Shown here in pieces: positions 32,207-45,650 of a DNA stretch of 64,000 nt. How positions within the stretch are numbered: position 1 is the stretch's first letter; each line of letters opens with the position of its first letter. The stretch covers positions 1 to 64,000 of the forward strand of contig CAJQUW010005311.1 in the NCBI GenBank assembly GCA_907163375.1. Reading direction: 5' to 3'. This DNA is from Prostheceraeus crozeri (taxonomy: Eukaryota; Platyhelminthes; Polycladida; Euryleptidae). The notes beneath the pieces are model-generated. The model was not told the origin of the DNA, did not search any database, and saw only the letters and a program-made list of their open reading frames with translations. The translations under genes were made by a program, and so were the position numbers.

Positions 32207-33659
32207 TGTCACGCTTCTGATCGGATTATGACGTTGGTCTACCTGTGCCTTTACACGTATCAATGATCTGACCAATTGCATGCTAATGTCTTCTCACATC
32301 GCAATTTGAAAGCATTCACATCTCTGTGAAAAAATAAAATTACGTATATAAAGTGTGTGGTATATTTCTACTTTTATTGGCAACAGAATATTTTGATGCA
32401 TGTGATGAAACATCATTCACAGCAGCAACGATACTGTATATTGTATGATGAATGAGCCTTTCTGCTTTCGTGGTTATCACCACGTGATTTTTAGGCAATA
32501 ACTACAAGTTTGATGTCGTCAAGGCATTCTACAGCATGATAATGGCGGTTTTGGGAATGATAAGTAGACATAAAATTCATTTTATTCCAGTAGGCTACCA
32601 GTTTATGAACTGAAGCTGTTAGTAAGTGCTGATTGATCATAACTTGCAACGGCAATACTTAATTTTACTTCTACACAAATTTTATGAATATAGTTAAATG
32701 GAAGATTTTCAAAAATCTCGTTGACTTAGGCCTAGAAGTTGTTGCTGACTTCCGGTCGGCAGATCAATTAATGAACAAGATCGCTTTGTTGCTTAGAAAA
32801 TTGTCCAGACGTAGAAGTAAATCCGGTGCCGTTATTGGCAATAGACAATTTTCAAAACCCCATTGGGTTTCGGATTTCATGATTTCAGATAATATTACAT
32901 TGAGCAATAATAAAAAATAATTATTGGCTAGCGGGCAATGATTCGGTAAGCCCATTACATCAGTAGATCAGCTAGAAGGCAGTGAAAAAGCTTCGATTGA
33001 TCACAAGAAAAGATGACAGAGGATAGATGCCGTTTAGTACAAGCCAGTGGAACACGAAGGACACTGGGGTTTATTTGAGTAGGAATTCACTCTTCGAAAA
33101 TTTTCCACAGGTTTTGATCCGATCTCAGCATCTTTTCAACAGTATGCAACAAAAAAGGGTGACATGCGAGCCGGAAGAAAATGTGAGAAACCACAGATTA
33201 TTTAAAAGATTTGAGAAGCGCTTGGTACGGAATAAGAGTCGATAGAAGAGCTTCGGGTAGTGAGCTCGTCTTGAAGAAGGGTTTGTGAGGGGTGTAAGGG
33301 AAATAAGGTATGTAAGGGGTGCGAGGGACATGTAACAATATTCAAGAACAGCTACTTACAAGACTTATTAGTTGCTGCTGACAGGGAAGCACTAGCGCAG
33401 TGGGACATGCCCATAGTACGAAATACTCTTCGTTCGACTGACAAGTGTTTAAACAGATAATCCGACAAATTGCAAAAGCTTGCAAAGCCGTAAGTATTGA
33501 TCGGATGAAAGCGAAATGACATCTTACGAGAAAAAGGAGGTTGAGGATCAGAAAAATACGTCAGGATGTTTTCCGTAGGATGGATGAGATGTACTCTTCC
33601 ACTAGAGGTCACGAGAAAATGTAACTCCTAAATAACAAAAGGACAAAAGGACTCATGAC
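32207..33659. other. Unassigned sequence
   Basis: Nothing convincing. Several chance open stretches overlap on both strands between 32,684 and 33,612. Part of 33,350-33,650 may belong to the decayed LINE that follows, but no motif proves it. Confidence 0.35.
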
Positions 33660-34010
33660 AGGTATTCAAAATTGGCTTAGTAATCACATCCATTATCTCA
33701 CATTTGGTTTCATGAATGGGTAATTGAAAGACCACTCCGTGAGTTAACACCATTCAGATTGTTGGCTAGTAAAGTGCAATAGCAGAAAGTCATCAGCACA
33801 TTTGATGACAAGTGTTAGGGGGAAGTTGTCAACTGCCGTTGTAAATAGGAGCGGACCGAGTACGTTTCCGTGAGGAGCACCACTCGGAATGTCATGCCAT
33901 TTCGAAAAACTATTGTAGTTAACACATGATCGACCTACACCGATTCGAAAACACCGGGCCGAATGTAGTTCCTTGAGTAACCCCTGCATCATTGAAGACA
34001 CATTGAAATC
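33660..34010 (-). pseudogene. Non-LTR retrotransposon reverse transcriptase fragment
   Basis: The minus-strand frame 34001-33744 reads FSKWHDIPSGAPHGNVLGPL followed by LFTTAVDNFP and VIKCADDFLLLHF. These are the reverse transcriptase block around GxPQGxVLGPLLF and the catalytic (Y/C)ADD, characteristic of jockey/CR1-type LINEs. The glutamine of the canonical PQG is a histidine here, and the tyrosine before ADD is a cysteine, so the enzyme is degenerate. Stops follow at 33,743. Neither endonuclease nor ends are visible. Confidence 0.85.
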
Positions 34011-37000
34011 GTAATAAATAGAAATATGTAATAAGATAAATAAGATGTATAAAGATCTTCAATCTTTATGATTAAAATAGTAATAAGTATGTGTCTGTAC
34101 AATTCGAGTTTTGCAATTAGCAATTTAGGGACATTTCGACGGGTATTCAGTATCGATCACTTCAAACACAACTGACAATGATAAATAAATGCTGTTTTTT
34201 TTGCAAACACAATGTAAATAGAATAATTAAATATTGAGTTGCATCCTCAGTTGAAAAATGGGAACAAACCTGAATAGCTGCCATTTCATTCAATAGCAGG
34301 AATCATCAGCAGGCCTAGTTCACATCTCTCAACATCGACAAAATTTAAAGAACGAACTCCACTCACGTCCATAGTTATTGACATAATATGAGAGATCAGC
34401 AGACAACACTTGCATAACTGCAGCAAAGACACTACATAAGATGTTTCGTGAAATACGAGTATAGGCTATTATTATGCTTTATAGGACGTTCAGGCTTCTA
34501 AGGACGATTAAGTGTTCATGTTCAGAAAAGCGGTACTGCTACTAAATTGCGTGCACATTTTCGTCTCTTATTGTTTTCCATATCAAAATTCTGCGCTACT
34601 CGACCAGCCTCGAGTTTTAGCCGACTCGACTCTAGATTGGCAAATGCCCGACTCGCAGGGCCCTAGTTTGACGAGTTGTACGAATGCGCAGAGAAAAGCC
34701 ATTACGTAGTACATACTTTTGAAGTCATTTGTTGTTATAAGCCCTTGCAAATCGTTGTCCATATTTTCCTTCAGTTCGGAATGCAATCTTAAAGCTTTTC
34801 ATTGAAAAAATTGAAAGCATTGAAATTTGAAGCTTTCGCTCTCTGCTGGCCTTGTAATGGTCCAGGTCATCAATTTCTCATCGAAAATCATGTTTCAAGC
34901 ATTTTGACCCCGCCTTCAAGACGTCGACGTTTCAATGCTTTACCTCCAAAAGCAGACCATTGAGGAGTTTCTTCCTCACACCCGCAACATTCAATTTTTT
35001 TAGTGTCAACTTGGAAATTTTCTGGCTGTATCTTCAACAGTGTGATGTCTCAAAAATTCCAAAATTGTTAACTCGCCACTTAGGTTTTGCACTCATGTTG
35101 ACGACGTGATCGATGACAGACGAGTGGAGAAAATAGCTGGCTTATATTTGAGGAAAGCAGTTAGTGACTTGAATGACTCATAGCCAATAGCAGATGTAGT
35201 CGATGAGAAGAAAGCGGAGAAATTGGTACACAGATGTTTGCGGATAGCAGTGACTTGAGTGACCTATATTTAATTGGAGATTGAATTTGAGACCCGGCTA
35301 TTGAAAGAGTAGATAGGATATTTTTGAAAATATTGATTTTTGGAATGATCCCTTACAAAGTAGCGCATGCCCCTTCAACAATTAACTTCCTATGTCTAAT
35401 TAAAATTAGCGTCTATTTCTGTCTCATGCATGGCTACCAGAAACTATCTTTTACCTTATCTCTCCCTGAATCGGCCTCTCGACTTGAGTGACATTGATTT
35501 ATCAATGACAATCTTTCCTCAGCAAATGGAATGAAGTTTATGTTTGACTCCCTTCCATGAAGGTGAAGTAAATCCTTTTATTCTATTCATCTGTTCCCTC
35601 CTTTTGCTATAGCTTGCATTTCGGTGCTGCATTTTGTCAATATTTTTTCTTGTGAAACGACTTGCTCCTATTCCTATGAATTTTCTATTAAATGCCTTGT
35701 GACAGGGAAATGTCATTTGTTTCCACATACATTTCCTCAATTCTATCATGTATAGCATGTGCTTGTAATTTCTCAAGAATTATTGAGCAACTTATGACGG
35801 TTTCCTGGTCGATCAATGCAAACAGCATCAAATTCTAAGTTTTCCAGCCATCTGAGAAGCTGCGACAAATCAGTCTACGATAGAATCCCCTCCAATTTTG
35901 TGATATAAACGTAAGCCAGGTATTCTTCAAATGTAATTCCGCGATGTAAATTTCAAAACTTTTTTCATTGATGTACTTTTTGCTTGCCGCGAGCTTTCGA
36001 CAATTTTCCTGTCGATTCCATTGATTATGGTCTTTTTCTTCTATTTCAGCTGAAGTGCATTAACCTGGGTAGCCATTTATTGATAAGATTTTACACCTGA
36101 TTAGCAACAAGCTGTGAATGGAGAATGTGGAATTTCAGAAATTACAGATTAAGCATGTTCGCCTTCACTAATGATGATGTAGTCAAAACTTAAGAAAAGC
36201 TGCTATGTCTTGCCGACAAAGGGCGTTAATTTTATAAATGGAGTTACTTGCTGCATTTATTATAGATCAGTAAGAGAAGTGTTAAGACTGTGAGTGAGGG
36301 GACGGAACATCTTTTTGATGAAAATCATACAAATTTGCGTAGACAATTCTCCCGACGATTACTGCTAGATATTTTGCCGGGGGGAGGGTTGTCGTGAATA
36401 TCGAAAATCTTCTGGTCTGAAATTTGTTAATCTTTCTAAATTGATATGATCGGCACCTGCTAAATATTAACCTCTTGCCATACTATTACCATGATCACTT
36501 TCTCTTGTTGTCCCAACGAAGGCTGAAACTAATAACGGATGGAAAACCGTTTTACATTAACAACTCTGCTTCGCATTTTCCAGGCAGCATGAAGCTAAGG
36601 TTATCTCTCATTTGTGCGCTGTTACTGTCTCAAAAAGAGTTACACCTGAGAAATAGCAAGGCCATCCTAATTTTTATATAATTTACTGGTTAAAGTAGGT
36701 ATTCCGTGAATGCAACGCGCTTGTTGCGACATAGTTGAACCTACTCCAAGTAACTCGTGCAGTTGCATGTGAATCAAAAATGATAGTTGAGTATAATAAA
36801 AATACTGTAAGTTTTTCTATATGATGGTGTTGACCACTTAGGGCAAGATTTGCGAGCAATTTCAGATGAATGTTAAGAAACAATGTAAATCAATCCATAC
36901 GACGATGCCATGCGCCATTCAAAAGTGAATACTGAACATTTCAATAGTGAACTTTACGTGGGAAGGACCAGGAAATGGTTAGATAAGGCATCTAGGCTAT

Positions 37001-38049
37001 TTTATCATCACGGCTTGTTCTCTCAATCAACAGACACACATATTTGGAAACATAGTGCGAAGTGCCTAGCTGATGGCATAAAAGTGATGACTTTCCTTGG
37101 TAACCAATACCGTCGCCTCATTATATCAGAAAGCAATTTCAATAATTTTCCTATTTACCTCTTGATGTGACACTGGTGCTTGTTTTTCATGGAGGCTGTA
37201 GAAATATATTTTTCTTTAATTACCTAAATTTGAAGCTTTTTCAAACATGAAAACAATTTGTTTGAAATGTTCAACTTGAAAGTAAGCATTGACGATATTG
37301 TTCCATCGCGCGGATGTCCATGTCGACTGACCAATAATGTAGAATAGTTCGGAAATTGCATAATTTTGCAAAGGAATTGACTATTTTCTTTCCCTTTTTA
37401 ACAACATTTTGAAGAATGACAGTTACGAAAAATGAAGAGATCACTGATATAAATGGTCTGCTGAATACTCCCTTCTCGAAATCAACATTGCCTTTTCAGG
37501 TTAAAGCAACTGTAATTCGTAGGTCCGCACCATTAATCAGATTTAGAAATGAAATCTCATCTTAGTCACAACATATCTGTCATGAATGATCGAATCACGT
37601 TGCTGTAGTATTCATTATGCATTATGATTAAGATAGTCACTAATTAATCTTGTTTGAAGAGTATCAACGGTAATAATAAAATCCATCTGTGTCTCATTCG
37701 TACATCACACATAGATTAAATTCTCTTGACGAATAGTGTGATAATTTTAATAATGTTCATCAAACATGACCCATTTTCAACTTCGTTGCAAAACTAAAAC
37801 GACAGCTTACAGAGCGCCAAACAAAAATCTGTATCTCCACATCACTCAATCATCCATTCGGTGCTTGAACCGAGTCAGATGCGCTTGCTGTAAAGTCAGA
37901 TCTGAATCAAATGAGAAAATTTTTCAAATTCACAATTGCTGTTTAAATATAGTGATCATCTCTGTAATTACCAAATTTCTTCACTTTCTCAGTCACCGTA
38001 AATTAGCTTGCTCGCTATGCGACCGCGCGAACCCATGTTCTGAACATTA
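34011..38049. other. Long stretch without recognisable genes
   Basis: This is 4 kb of AT-rich sequence. I looked for splice-flanked exons, terminal repeats and tRNA boxes and found none convincing. Open stretches (for example 35519-35776 minus and 36910-37170 plus) have no recognised domain. It may hold introns or intergenic DNA of a host gene outside the window. Confidence 0.35.
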
Positions 38050-38672
38050 CTTGAATTAAGTATTGCAACCACAGAATTCGATTGTTTTACTCTTTCAGTT
38101 TACTAGAAGTGAAGACTAATTCAAAACGATGGAACATGCTGGAACTTACTAAGAGGCCAAAAAGGGAATTACTAATGCCTTACGGAGAAAGGAAAACTGT
38201 CGTGCGCTGCTTGTGGATTGCTGTGAATAAAAAAACTGCTTTGATTGCCGCAATTCCTTCAGATTCAAAGAATTCAGATCACTGCGCACAAGTTTTCTCC
38301 ATAATGTTGGTCCTTCCGATCATTATTCAAGAAACTATCTGGCACACGAAAATGGGTTCACCTGATGATTTCATCATCCTCCTCTCAGCATTCCTCACTG
38401 CATAGTTCATACACTGAATCGAATGTTAGCTAGACGATGTGTGCTTTGGTGTGTGCGAAGTGATATCACACACGCACACCACTCAACTCACTCACTGGCT
38501 CAGGTGTCCAAAACAGTTTGGCATCTTAGTGAGCGATTTTCTATAGTAAGCGATATGCAAATTGTTATCCACTCTAGAATGAGCAAGTTGTCGATGTTAA
38601 GGTTGGATGCGATACTTCCTCTCTAGAAAACCGAAGCCGCGTGCAGATAAATCTAATTCTGTGATTGCAACA
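38050..38672 (+). repeat. Interspersed repeat X, plus-strand copy
   Basis: The counterpart of 19,483-20,105 in the opposite orientation. The open stretch 38082-38405 lies inside it but is not conserved as a frame in the other copy, so it is unlikely to be a gene. Confidence 0.6.
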
Positions 38673-38697
38673 ATTGGAACGACGGTGAGAGTGATCC

Positions 38698-39090
38698 TCT
38701 CTGTACGATGATGATAGTGTGGTATCGATGTTTAGAAGGACCAAGTCATCCAATAACATGTATTTTCTAAATCTGGAACACATAATCATTCAGTTAAGTG
38801 TTGTAAACCTTCAGCATACTTCACTTCCATCAAAGTCCTATAACTTGGACTGTTTTCAATTCTATTTATAAGTGGGTTGCCATCACTTTCGCAGGCTAGA
38901 TAAATTCGACAGCTTCATGCTTGTAAAGGCGATCGCCCGGGAGACTGCCTTGCCTTGTGCGGTGTGCATTGTCATGGTGAGGTATGATTCACCAAGCACA
39001 CACTACTGCAGTCATCTTGATACCGATTCACTGAACAAGATGACTTGACTGATTTAATACGAGGTACCAGAGTGTCATAATTGGTCCTTT
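38698..39090. repeat. Decayed MITE copy related to the palindrome arms
   Basis: It begins with 'gtacgatgatgatagtgtgg', identical over 20 bases to 11,157-11,176. Near 38,963 it shows 'gcggtgtgcattgtcatggt', matching the right-arm string near 16,641. Spacing between the two matches agrees with the arm copy. The right end is poorly preserved. Confidence 0.55.
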
Positions 39091-42000
39091 CTATAATTCA
39101 TGGAACATTATACAATCATCATGTTTGCATGTAAGTGATTCGTTTTTGAATGTTGCTGGAATTCTTCATATGGATTGCTTTATATTTCAAAAAGAGAAGT
39201 CATTCAGCTGCCATGTTTTAAGGGAGAAGAAGAAGTTCTTAATCACTCAAAGGAAGGAGCGCTTCCATGCATCTCCGTCTTTGTTTCATGGATTTATTCG
39301 TTGAATAAGAACAATGCATTCACATCAATTTTCGGCCTACACGAATAAGACCAATAGGCCTATACAAAGACGGATATACACGAAAATATTTATCCTTTGA
39401 GTAATTTTTCCCCTTTTGAAAAGATAATGGATGTCCCTAACTGAGTGGTCAACTACCCATTCATTCACCATTAATAATATTCAGTGATCGTCACATCTAA
39501 ATGAAAAGATTCAATCACCTATCATGTACTGCTAAGTTAAGTGTTAACCAAAATTTCTATTGTTTTGCTTGCAACAATAGTGTGTGGGCGTACAGAGTAA
39601 ACGTCCTGACACCTTAGATAATGAATGCATAGGAATAAACTCGTTAGCGCGAAAGTATAGCATTCATTGTAAATAACTTGCTTTCAATAAAAGAAAAAAT
39701 TATGCAGTTAGTTCAGGACATCACAACTTCTCTTAACTTTCTCAGATTTCTACAGCAGAATGCTCAGAGATAGCCCTTTTCCCTCATTCCTGCTTCATCA
39801 TCATACTTGCATGATTTGTTGCAGAAAGGGGATCTTTGCATTTTAACTAATGTCCAGCCTTTTTGGTTACAGGCACTCGAGTATAGATAGCAGCTCATTT
39901 AAAAGCTCATATCGCTGATATGACTAAAGGTTGGGATAGTCTGTCGAAGTTAAGTAATTCAGGTGGACAGCTTTTTATGATAAAAACGTCTGTCCCCCCG
40001 TGATGCAGCTTTCAGCTATAGCTTCATCCGCCAGCAACTTGAAAGGCATAACCGACTTTGCAGCAATCTCTGTTGTTCATCACCGCAGTATCTGTGGGCT
40101 CCAATATCGCGACATCCTTGCTGAGGCGTTACCGGTATATCAATTGTGGTTTTGACTGTTCATGTTTTATGACTTTCAAAATCGGAGCATGAAATCACCT
40201 CAACTCGATATTGATTGGACAAAAATTTACAATTTTTTTACGAAAACGAACACACGGAAAATAGGATTTATGATTATGAAGTGAATAGTACCTTCAAACT
40301 TTCGGTGTCTGAAGGTCATAATTAACTTACCTTGCATTTGGCTGCTATACGATCGCGATTCTCCGTTAACCCTAAAACTACCGGAATGATTTTACTTGCG
40401 TTGCATGCGGGAATGGACTGGATGGAATAGAATGAGACTTTATAGATTTAATTGTCTTAGATGTCAGTAACTCAAAAGGTCAACATAATCAACTCAGAAT
40501 GTCACCCAGCAATTCAATGTCGATTGTCGACCTTAAAGAACTTGACCGTGGTCGGAACAAGTCGGCACCCATCACTCCCAGTAAGCAGTTTTCACTTTTC
40601 GATCACGGGTGCGACCTCACGAGATGCACCGCTGTCGTTCCTGGAAGTAGCTGAGTGGAACATAGCTGTTCTTGGAGGCCACAGAAGTGGAGGCTGTTTC
40701 GGAGAGTCCTTGAACAACCGCGCCATTGCGAGTTTTTTTGTAGTTCACAAAATCGTGATTTCGTTGTAGCAGTTACGAGTTGATAATTAAGTTTTTCAAG
40801 GAAGTTTCCTCCATGCTGTCGTCCGACACCAAGATTCTCGTGAAAATAGGCTGAACTGTGCGCACAAACTCGCTGTTACTTTGTCTATCGGCGAATCAGC
40901 AATCGCTTCTGGTTTGTATTTACTACCAATTGTGAACAATCGAAAATTATCTCAGAGAAATCAAGAAACTGAAAGTGTTCCTTCGATCTTGCTGACATCG
41001 TGCCCAGATTGCCTATTATAAAAATTAGTCTGCTGAAACCATTCTATCCCAGCTAATTTTTTCGGTGATTTAATTATCTGTCCCCAAGAAAAGTCAGCCG
41101 CGTACTCCACACCTATGGCGGACTATGTTCGACACCATCATTATCCGCTCATAAGAAGAGATGGATCATCGCATGCCTCCTTGGGAATGAGAAGATCCAC
41201 ATTCAGAGAAAGAATCCGTGCGATCTCGTTTATCGTCCTGACAGCGGTACGCTTTCCCTGAAAACTTACTTGCTGGAGCTTCCAAGTAGAAATTGGTTAT
41301 GTACGCGATCATATTTTTCAGGAGTTAGTCAATTTTTGGTTCTTGAAAGAGCAAAGAAAAACCAACTTTCTTGGTCACTCCTTCAATCTCCATGATCTCT
41401 CAAGTAAAATCAATGTACAAAACTGCACTATATTTTCGTCCGTTGGCCTAAACGTGGTCGCTGGCCTTTGTGGTCGTGGTCGTTGGCCTTCCCAACATCG
41501 CACCACGTGAACTAAGACCCAGCCACATATTTTAAACTGTCTGGTTATAGGAACGAGGAAATGTTCTTACTTCCCAAACTACGCAAAGTAGTGAGTAGAA
41601 AAATGTGAAACTCACTTCAGAATTGTAGTTATAAATCGATGAAGCGGAGAACGAGGTCTGGTATGCACACAAAATATTGAAAAATGAGCGAAGAACAGAG
41701 CTCTACAAGTTCTTTTTATATAAATCTAACAAAGGAACCATGAATAGAGACTTGATGACATTACATCATCGAATTGGTGCAGCGAAACAAATTGTGGAAT
41801 TCAAACAAAACTAAACAGCTGATGTATTCTAATGCTGAAATAGAAAAGAGCCATCAAACTCTTAATGATGTCATAGTGGCACATGCAACAATGAAGTCAA
41901 TTCAAATAGCATGAGATGAAGATGGATGGATTCGCAGAAGTTCTTAACATTTATAGTTCAAAATATGAAATAATTTCAATTTATCACCAAGGTATCCAGT

Positions 42001-42354
42001 TTTGCCCTAAGTTTTGAGCAGTCAAATCTATTGACTAATTAAGAGTTAGAATAATTTAATTTCGAAAAACCAAATTTCACTCGAAGTGTCAATACGGATA
42101 AGGTTAAGGTTGGATAAAAAGAAGGAGTAGCTATGGCGCCCGTACCCCTACGGTAAATTGATTTACTAGTAAAGTAATAAGTGGGCCAGTCGCTCGAGAC
42201 ATTGAGGCCCCTACTGCGCGTCGTGTATGAAGATCAAAGGTCAAGGTCATGAATTTAGGTTCATGTATTATAGTGATTTTGAATTGAAAATTTTCAAAAT
42301 CTTGAAAACTTAGTCATTTTTCTTAAGTACTTTTTCCTGTTGCATACACTTGCA
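39091..42354. other. Unassigned sequence
   Basis: No coding exon is recognised. The open stretch 40461-40769 (plus) has no domain, and its minus-strand shadow is no better. A short 'gtggtcgttggccttc' repetition occurs near 41,455-41,490. Confidence 0.35.
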
Positions 42355-42625
42355 TGCAATGTTTTTTCATTGAATGGGTACATATGTTATGTCATTCGTA
42401 AGCTCTTTTCATTGTCATTCCAGTGGTCTGCTGTATGTAATATGTATGACATCCTCCCGAGCAGCTACAGTGCGAGAAACCTTTGAAATCATAAATTTAC
42501 TACTTGCATACAATAGGGATTTTTCATCGAATGGTAACATGCCTTGTATCATTCGAAAGCTTTTTTCATTTTCCAGCTAATGATTTACTGTATGTAATGT
42601 GTATGATATCATCCTAAATTGATGC
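42355..42625. repeat. Old two-copy tandem duplication, period about 160 bases
   Basis: 'Catgcaatgttttttcattg' with 'aatgggtacat' and 'cattcgtaagctcttttcat' near 42,353-42,410 is echoed by 'catacaatagggatttttca', 'gaatggtaacat' and 'cattcgaaagcttttttcat' near 42,507-42,570. Both are followed by 'actgtatgtaatgtgtatga'-like strings. The divergence is considerable. Confidence 0.6.
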
Positions 42626-44062
42626 AAGCATTTGAAAAAAACATTGTAAATCTATGCTATCATGTTCGGTACTGCTTGAAAGCCTTAAACAGGTAATTTG
42701 AAATATTAATCTTATAAATAGTTGTATGTTATGGAGGTGATTGATGATTTATTTTCCAATTCCCAATCAAACCTTAATAGAAATAATAAAACAAGTTTGC
42801 TCATGTAAGTAAGTAAATATTATAGAATGAAGAGATTTACACTAAATGTCATGAATCTTGGGGAAGTTTCTTCAAGTCAACTTGAACACAGATCCTCGTT
42901 TTCGTGGGGCATAGGGACAGCAACATGGTGCGTCCAAATCGACGATTGCAATTCAAGAACGGCTGTTAAGTTCCGCTCATTCGACTCCATTCGCATGAAG
43001 ATCTGGATTTCAGGAATGATTCCTGTAACTATCAATTATATTATTATTGTATTATTTATTTTTTGACAAGGCTAAAAATTCGATCGTAACGCACACACAA
43101 AGTCAAAACAGTCATCATTTTTTTAAATCGATTCTTTCCTGTAATTCTATGGATGGATTTCCAAAGCTTTGATGCATTCCTGGTGTCAACCGCTCGGCTA
43201 ATATAATCACTCCCAAGGTGAATAGCTTCCCTTGTCGGATAAATGAATTGGTAATGAAATGAATTATAGAAAATTAGCAGTTATTCCATTATGCACAGTT
43301 ACTTGTTACCTGTTTTGCTTGGTTTGGACCATGTATGACACAGTTAGCTCCACACCAACAATGCACTGAATTTTTGTAGAGGTACCAGGTCGTGTCAAAG
43401 ATTACATAGACAAAGTCACCTATTTGAATATTTCCCAGTCTCCACCTCTGGCACAACCACGGTGGATTCATTGACATCCAATGTTGAAATATGGTGCCCA
43501 ACCTTTGCGGAATAATGCAGCCTAATATTGTGATCGGAAAACTGGACACAATGTTCATCCTTAACCCCATCTTATGATTGAACAGACTGTTCTAGTGACC
43601 GACAACAAAGGACGATCTTCGATTCCGTTATGTGAAAGAAACTTTTTTTGACAATTTCATTCTGGACAATTCCATTTCACGTGGAGTCATTGCTATTCTT
43701 TCCATTTTTTCATTGTGGCAGCATTCTTCAACTTGTGTTGGTCTTAATTCCTGTCTCTATATGCCTTAAAGCGCTCAGCAGTGAAATTACAATGTCTTCT
43801 GCCCATAGTTCGCTATAACGGATAAAATGCGAAGGTTAGAAGTACAAGGATAACACAAACACAGGTACTCGGGGTAACTTTTTCTATTTTTTAGATGTTA
43901 ACTATGCTTTGCTGCATAATACTTAGTTATATCTACTAAGTTAATCTTTCGACCATAAGTGTGATTTTATTGAGTGACTTAGTCCGCGCCGCCATGCTCA
44001 GCTCAGTAATCTAATTGGATCACGCAGAATCTTCAATAGAGTGCTTGTGCGTAGTGGTTGTT
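42626..44062. other. Unassigned sequence
   Basis: The minus-strand open stretch 43570-43289 has many tryptophans and a string (IQIGDFVYVIFDTTWYLY) reminiscent of tails after integrase or transposase domains. I cannot assign it. Nothing else is recognisable. Confidence 0.3.
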
Positions 44063-44136
44063 GTGTCGATAGCTCAGTAGGTAGAGCGCTGCCCTAGAAT
44101 GCGAAGCGTCGATGATTCAAATCCATAGAGACGCAA
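44063..44136 (+). repeat. tRNA-like sequence (SINE head or tRNA pseudogene)
   Basis: It contains an A box (TAGCTCAGTAGG) and a B box (GATTCAAATCC, close to the consensus GGTTCGANTCC) at tRNA spacing. A 5' GTGTC can pair with a 3' GACGC as an acceptor stem. The anticodon arm is imperfect and the B box deviates at its first bases. I favour a tRNA-derived short interspersed repeat over a working tRNA gene. Confidence 0.6.
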
Positions 44137-44413
44137 TAATTTTCCGTCTGTGAAATTTAAGAAGTTCGGACTCTTGACTGGATTGATGCAATAACTGATT
44201 CATAAATTCTGGTAGCTGTGGAAAGTCGTCAACTTTAGACTTGCCTAGACAACTGCACAACGAATTCTTGTTACGGGCAAATTTTGTTGCCTGGCAAACT
44301 GTACATACATAATCCACACTACCCATCGACGTCTTAGACATAAAATCCCCTATATGATGATATAGTGCTATTGGCATATCTAAATTTTGAGCAGTTTTAG
44401 GTGCTTCATCCAA
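44117..44413 (-). pseudogene. Helitron-type protein fragment (N-terminal region)
   Basis: The frame includes GSVDYVCTVCQATKFARN, then a serine/cysteine stretch, and ends with KFHRRKI. Helitron Rep-helicase proteins carry a 'GPxYVCTxCxxxxxR' segment in the region before the Rep nuclease, and this resembles it. No Rep HUH motif follows. It lies 3.7 kb downstream of the other Helitron pieces and out of order relative to them, so it comes from a different or rearranged copy. Assignment is moderate. Confidence 0.45.
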
Positions 44414-45400
44414 TACAAATCCGGAGCTGATATTTTTTGCTTTACTTTCGTATACTGTTTGAGATGTCGTTGTAAATTTGTTGCTCTCGGAATTTTCCGA
44501 AAAACTTATTAAGAAGCATAATTCGATTATATCATTATTTCGGTGCGTATAATATCAATAACTGAGAAAAATTATTATCAAATCATTAAAACCTAAAGAC
44601 GTGTTTTTTCTAAAATGTTGATTTTAAAAAGTATTTTAATATCATACTCCTTTTAAAACTTGCGTTACGAATGCGTAGACCAATAATATGTTTCGAAAAT
44701 TTAATCAAGCAGCTTTCTGTAATTTTACAATTGCTGTTTAACATCTGATTTTGAATACACACTGATAAGTTAATATAACATGGCTAGATTTTTGTGAACA
44801 AATATTTCATTATCGTACTTTCATAGTAAAAACTGAATCAAAAACAATCTCGTGATTTTTCTGGAAGATTGACATGTGATATTAGTGCTATTCCTCTCTG
44901 GTATTGTCGGAGTTATGAAAATGATTTACCGGGGTTGTCAGTTATTTATATAGATATAAAAATTACAAGGGTATCAGCGTATTACTGCTATACTGCTACT
45001 CCTCAGTTCTGACAAGACGGATTTATTGACCTCCACCAATTCCATCAGCAAAGGAGATCCTTTTATTTTTGTTGCTTTGATTGTGGGATGGCAAAGATAC
45101 TGTGTCGTAGCAGACTTCCTATAGCGGTGATCTTGCGCAAGTCCGAGCGTATGTCTGCTCTGGCCATCTCAAAGATGGCGATACGGGCGTCTCATGTGGT
45201 GTTCTTCGTAATGACGACGTACGTGCAACCTCGATGTTCCGAATCTGTTCTTGATCAATGACTTTCTTTGACTGAAAATTAGTTGTAATGAATTTCGCGT
45301 TTTAGAGATACTTGTGGTATAAGAAAGCTAAATTGATGATGCATGAAAAAAAGTGCTGACGTAGATAAATAAGTAAACAATCGTGCCTAAGACCTTGCGG
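44414..45400. other. Unassigned sequence
   Basis: AT-rich up to about 45,000, then normal composition with no recognised frame. No element termini are visible. Confidence 0.35.
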
Positions 45401-45650
45401 TTATGCGGCTAAAAATGCCATGAAGTTTTTAATAAACTGAATGGACGCGGTTTGGTGAATGATTTTGCTTACATTACCAATAGGTGCATTTACCTGCTCT
45501 ATCAGCGCGTCCACCTTTTCGTCTGTCGGCACTCCTTCAATCACGTTTTCGAGCCTTTTGGATAATTCAACCATCTGATCTATGCGTCCTCGGCGGATAA
45601 CCATGGCAGACCATTTCTCTCCACCACTCTTCTGTGTGACACAATCCCTC
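45401..45650 (-). CDS. Possible exon of an unknown gene
   Basis: On the minus strand a good acceptor (pyrimidine-rich, CTTTTAG) at about 45,651 precedes an open stretch that runs to a TAG at 45,401. The translation includes RIDQMVELSKRLENVIEGVP followed by a coiled, amphipathic segment (KVDALIEQVNAPIGNVSKII), and it ends FMAFLAA. It is protein-like in composition and could be a terminal exon. I do not recognise the family. Surrounding transposon debris makes a mobile origin equally plausible. Confidence 0.25.

Noticed and set aside
31985-32281. 98-codon minus-strand frame
   Set aside because: It is a by-product of the 30-bp minisatellite period.
38082-38405. 107-codon open frame as a gene
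   Set aside because: It lies in repeat X, and the other copy at 19.5-20.1 kb does not keep the frame.
40461-40769. 102-codon plus-strand open frame
   Set aside because: No domain, no splice context, and composition similar to other chance frames.
43289-43570. Possible transposase or integrase tail (IQIGDFVYVIF)
   Set aside because: Only one loosely matching string; no neighbouring catalytic domain or element ends.
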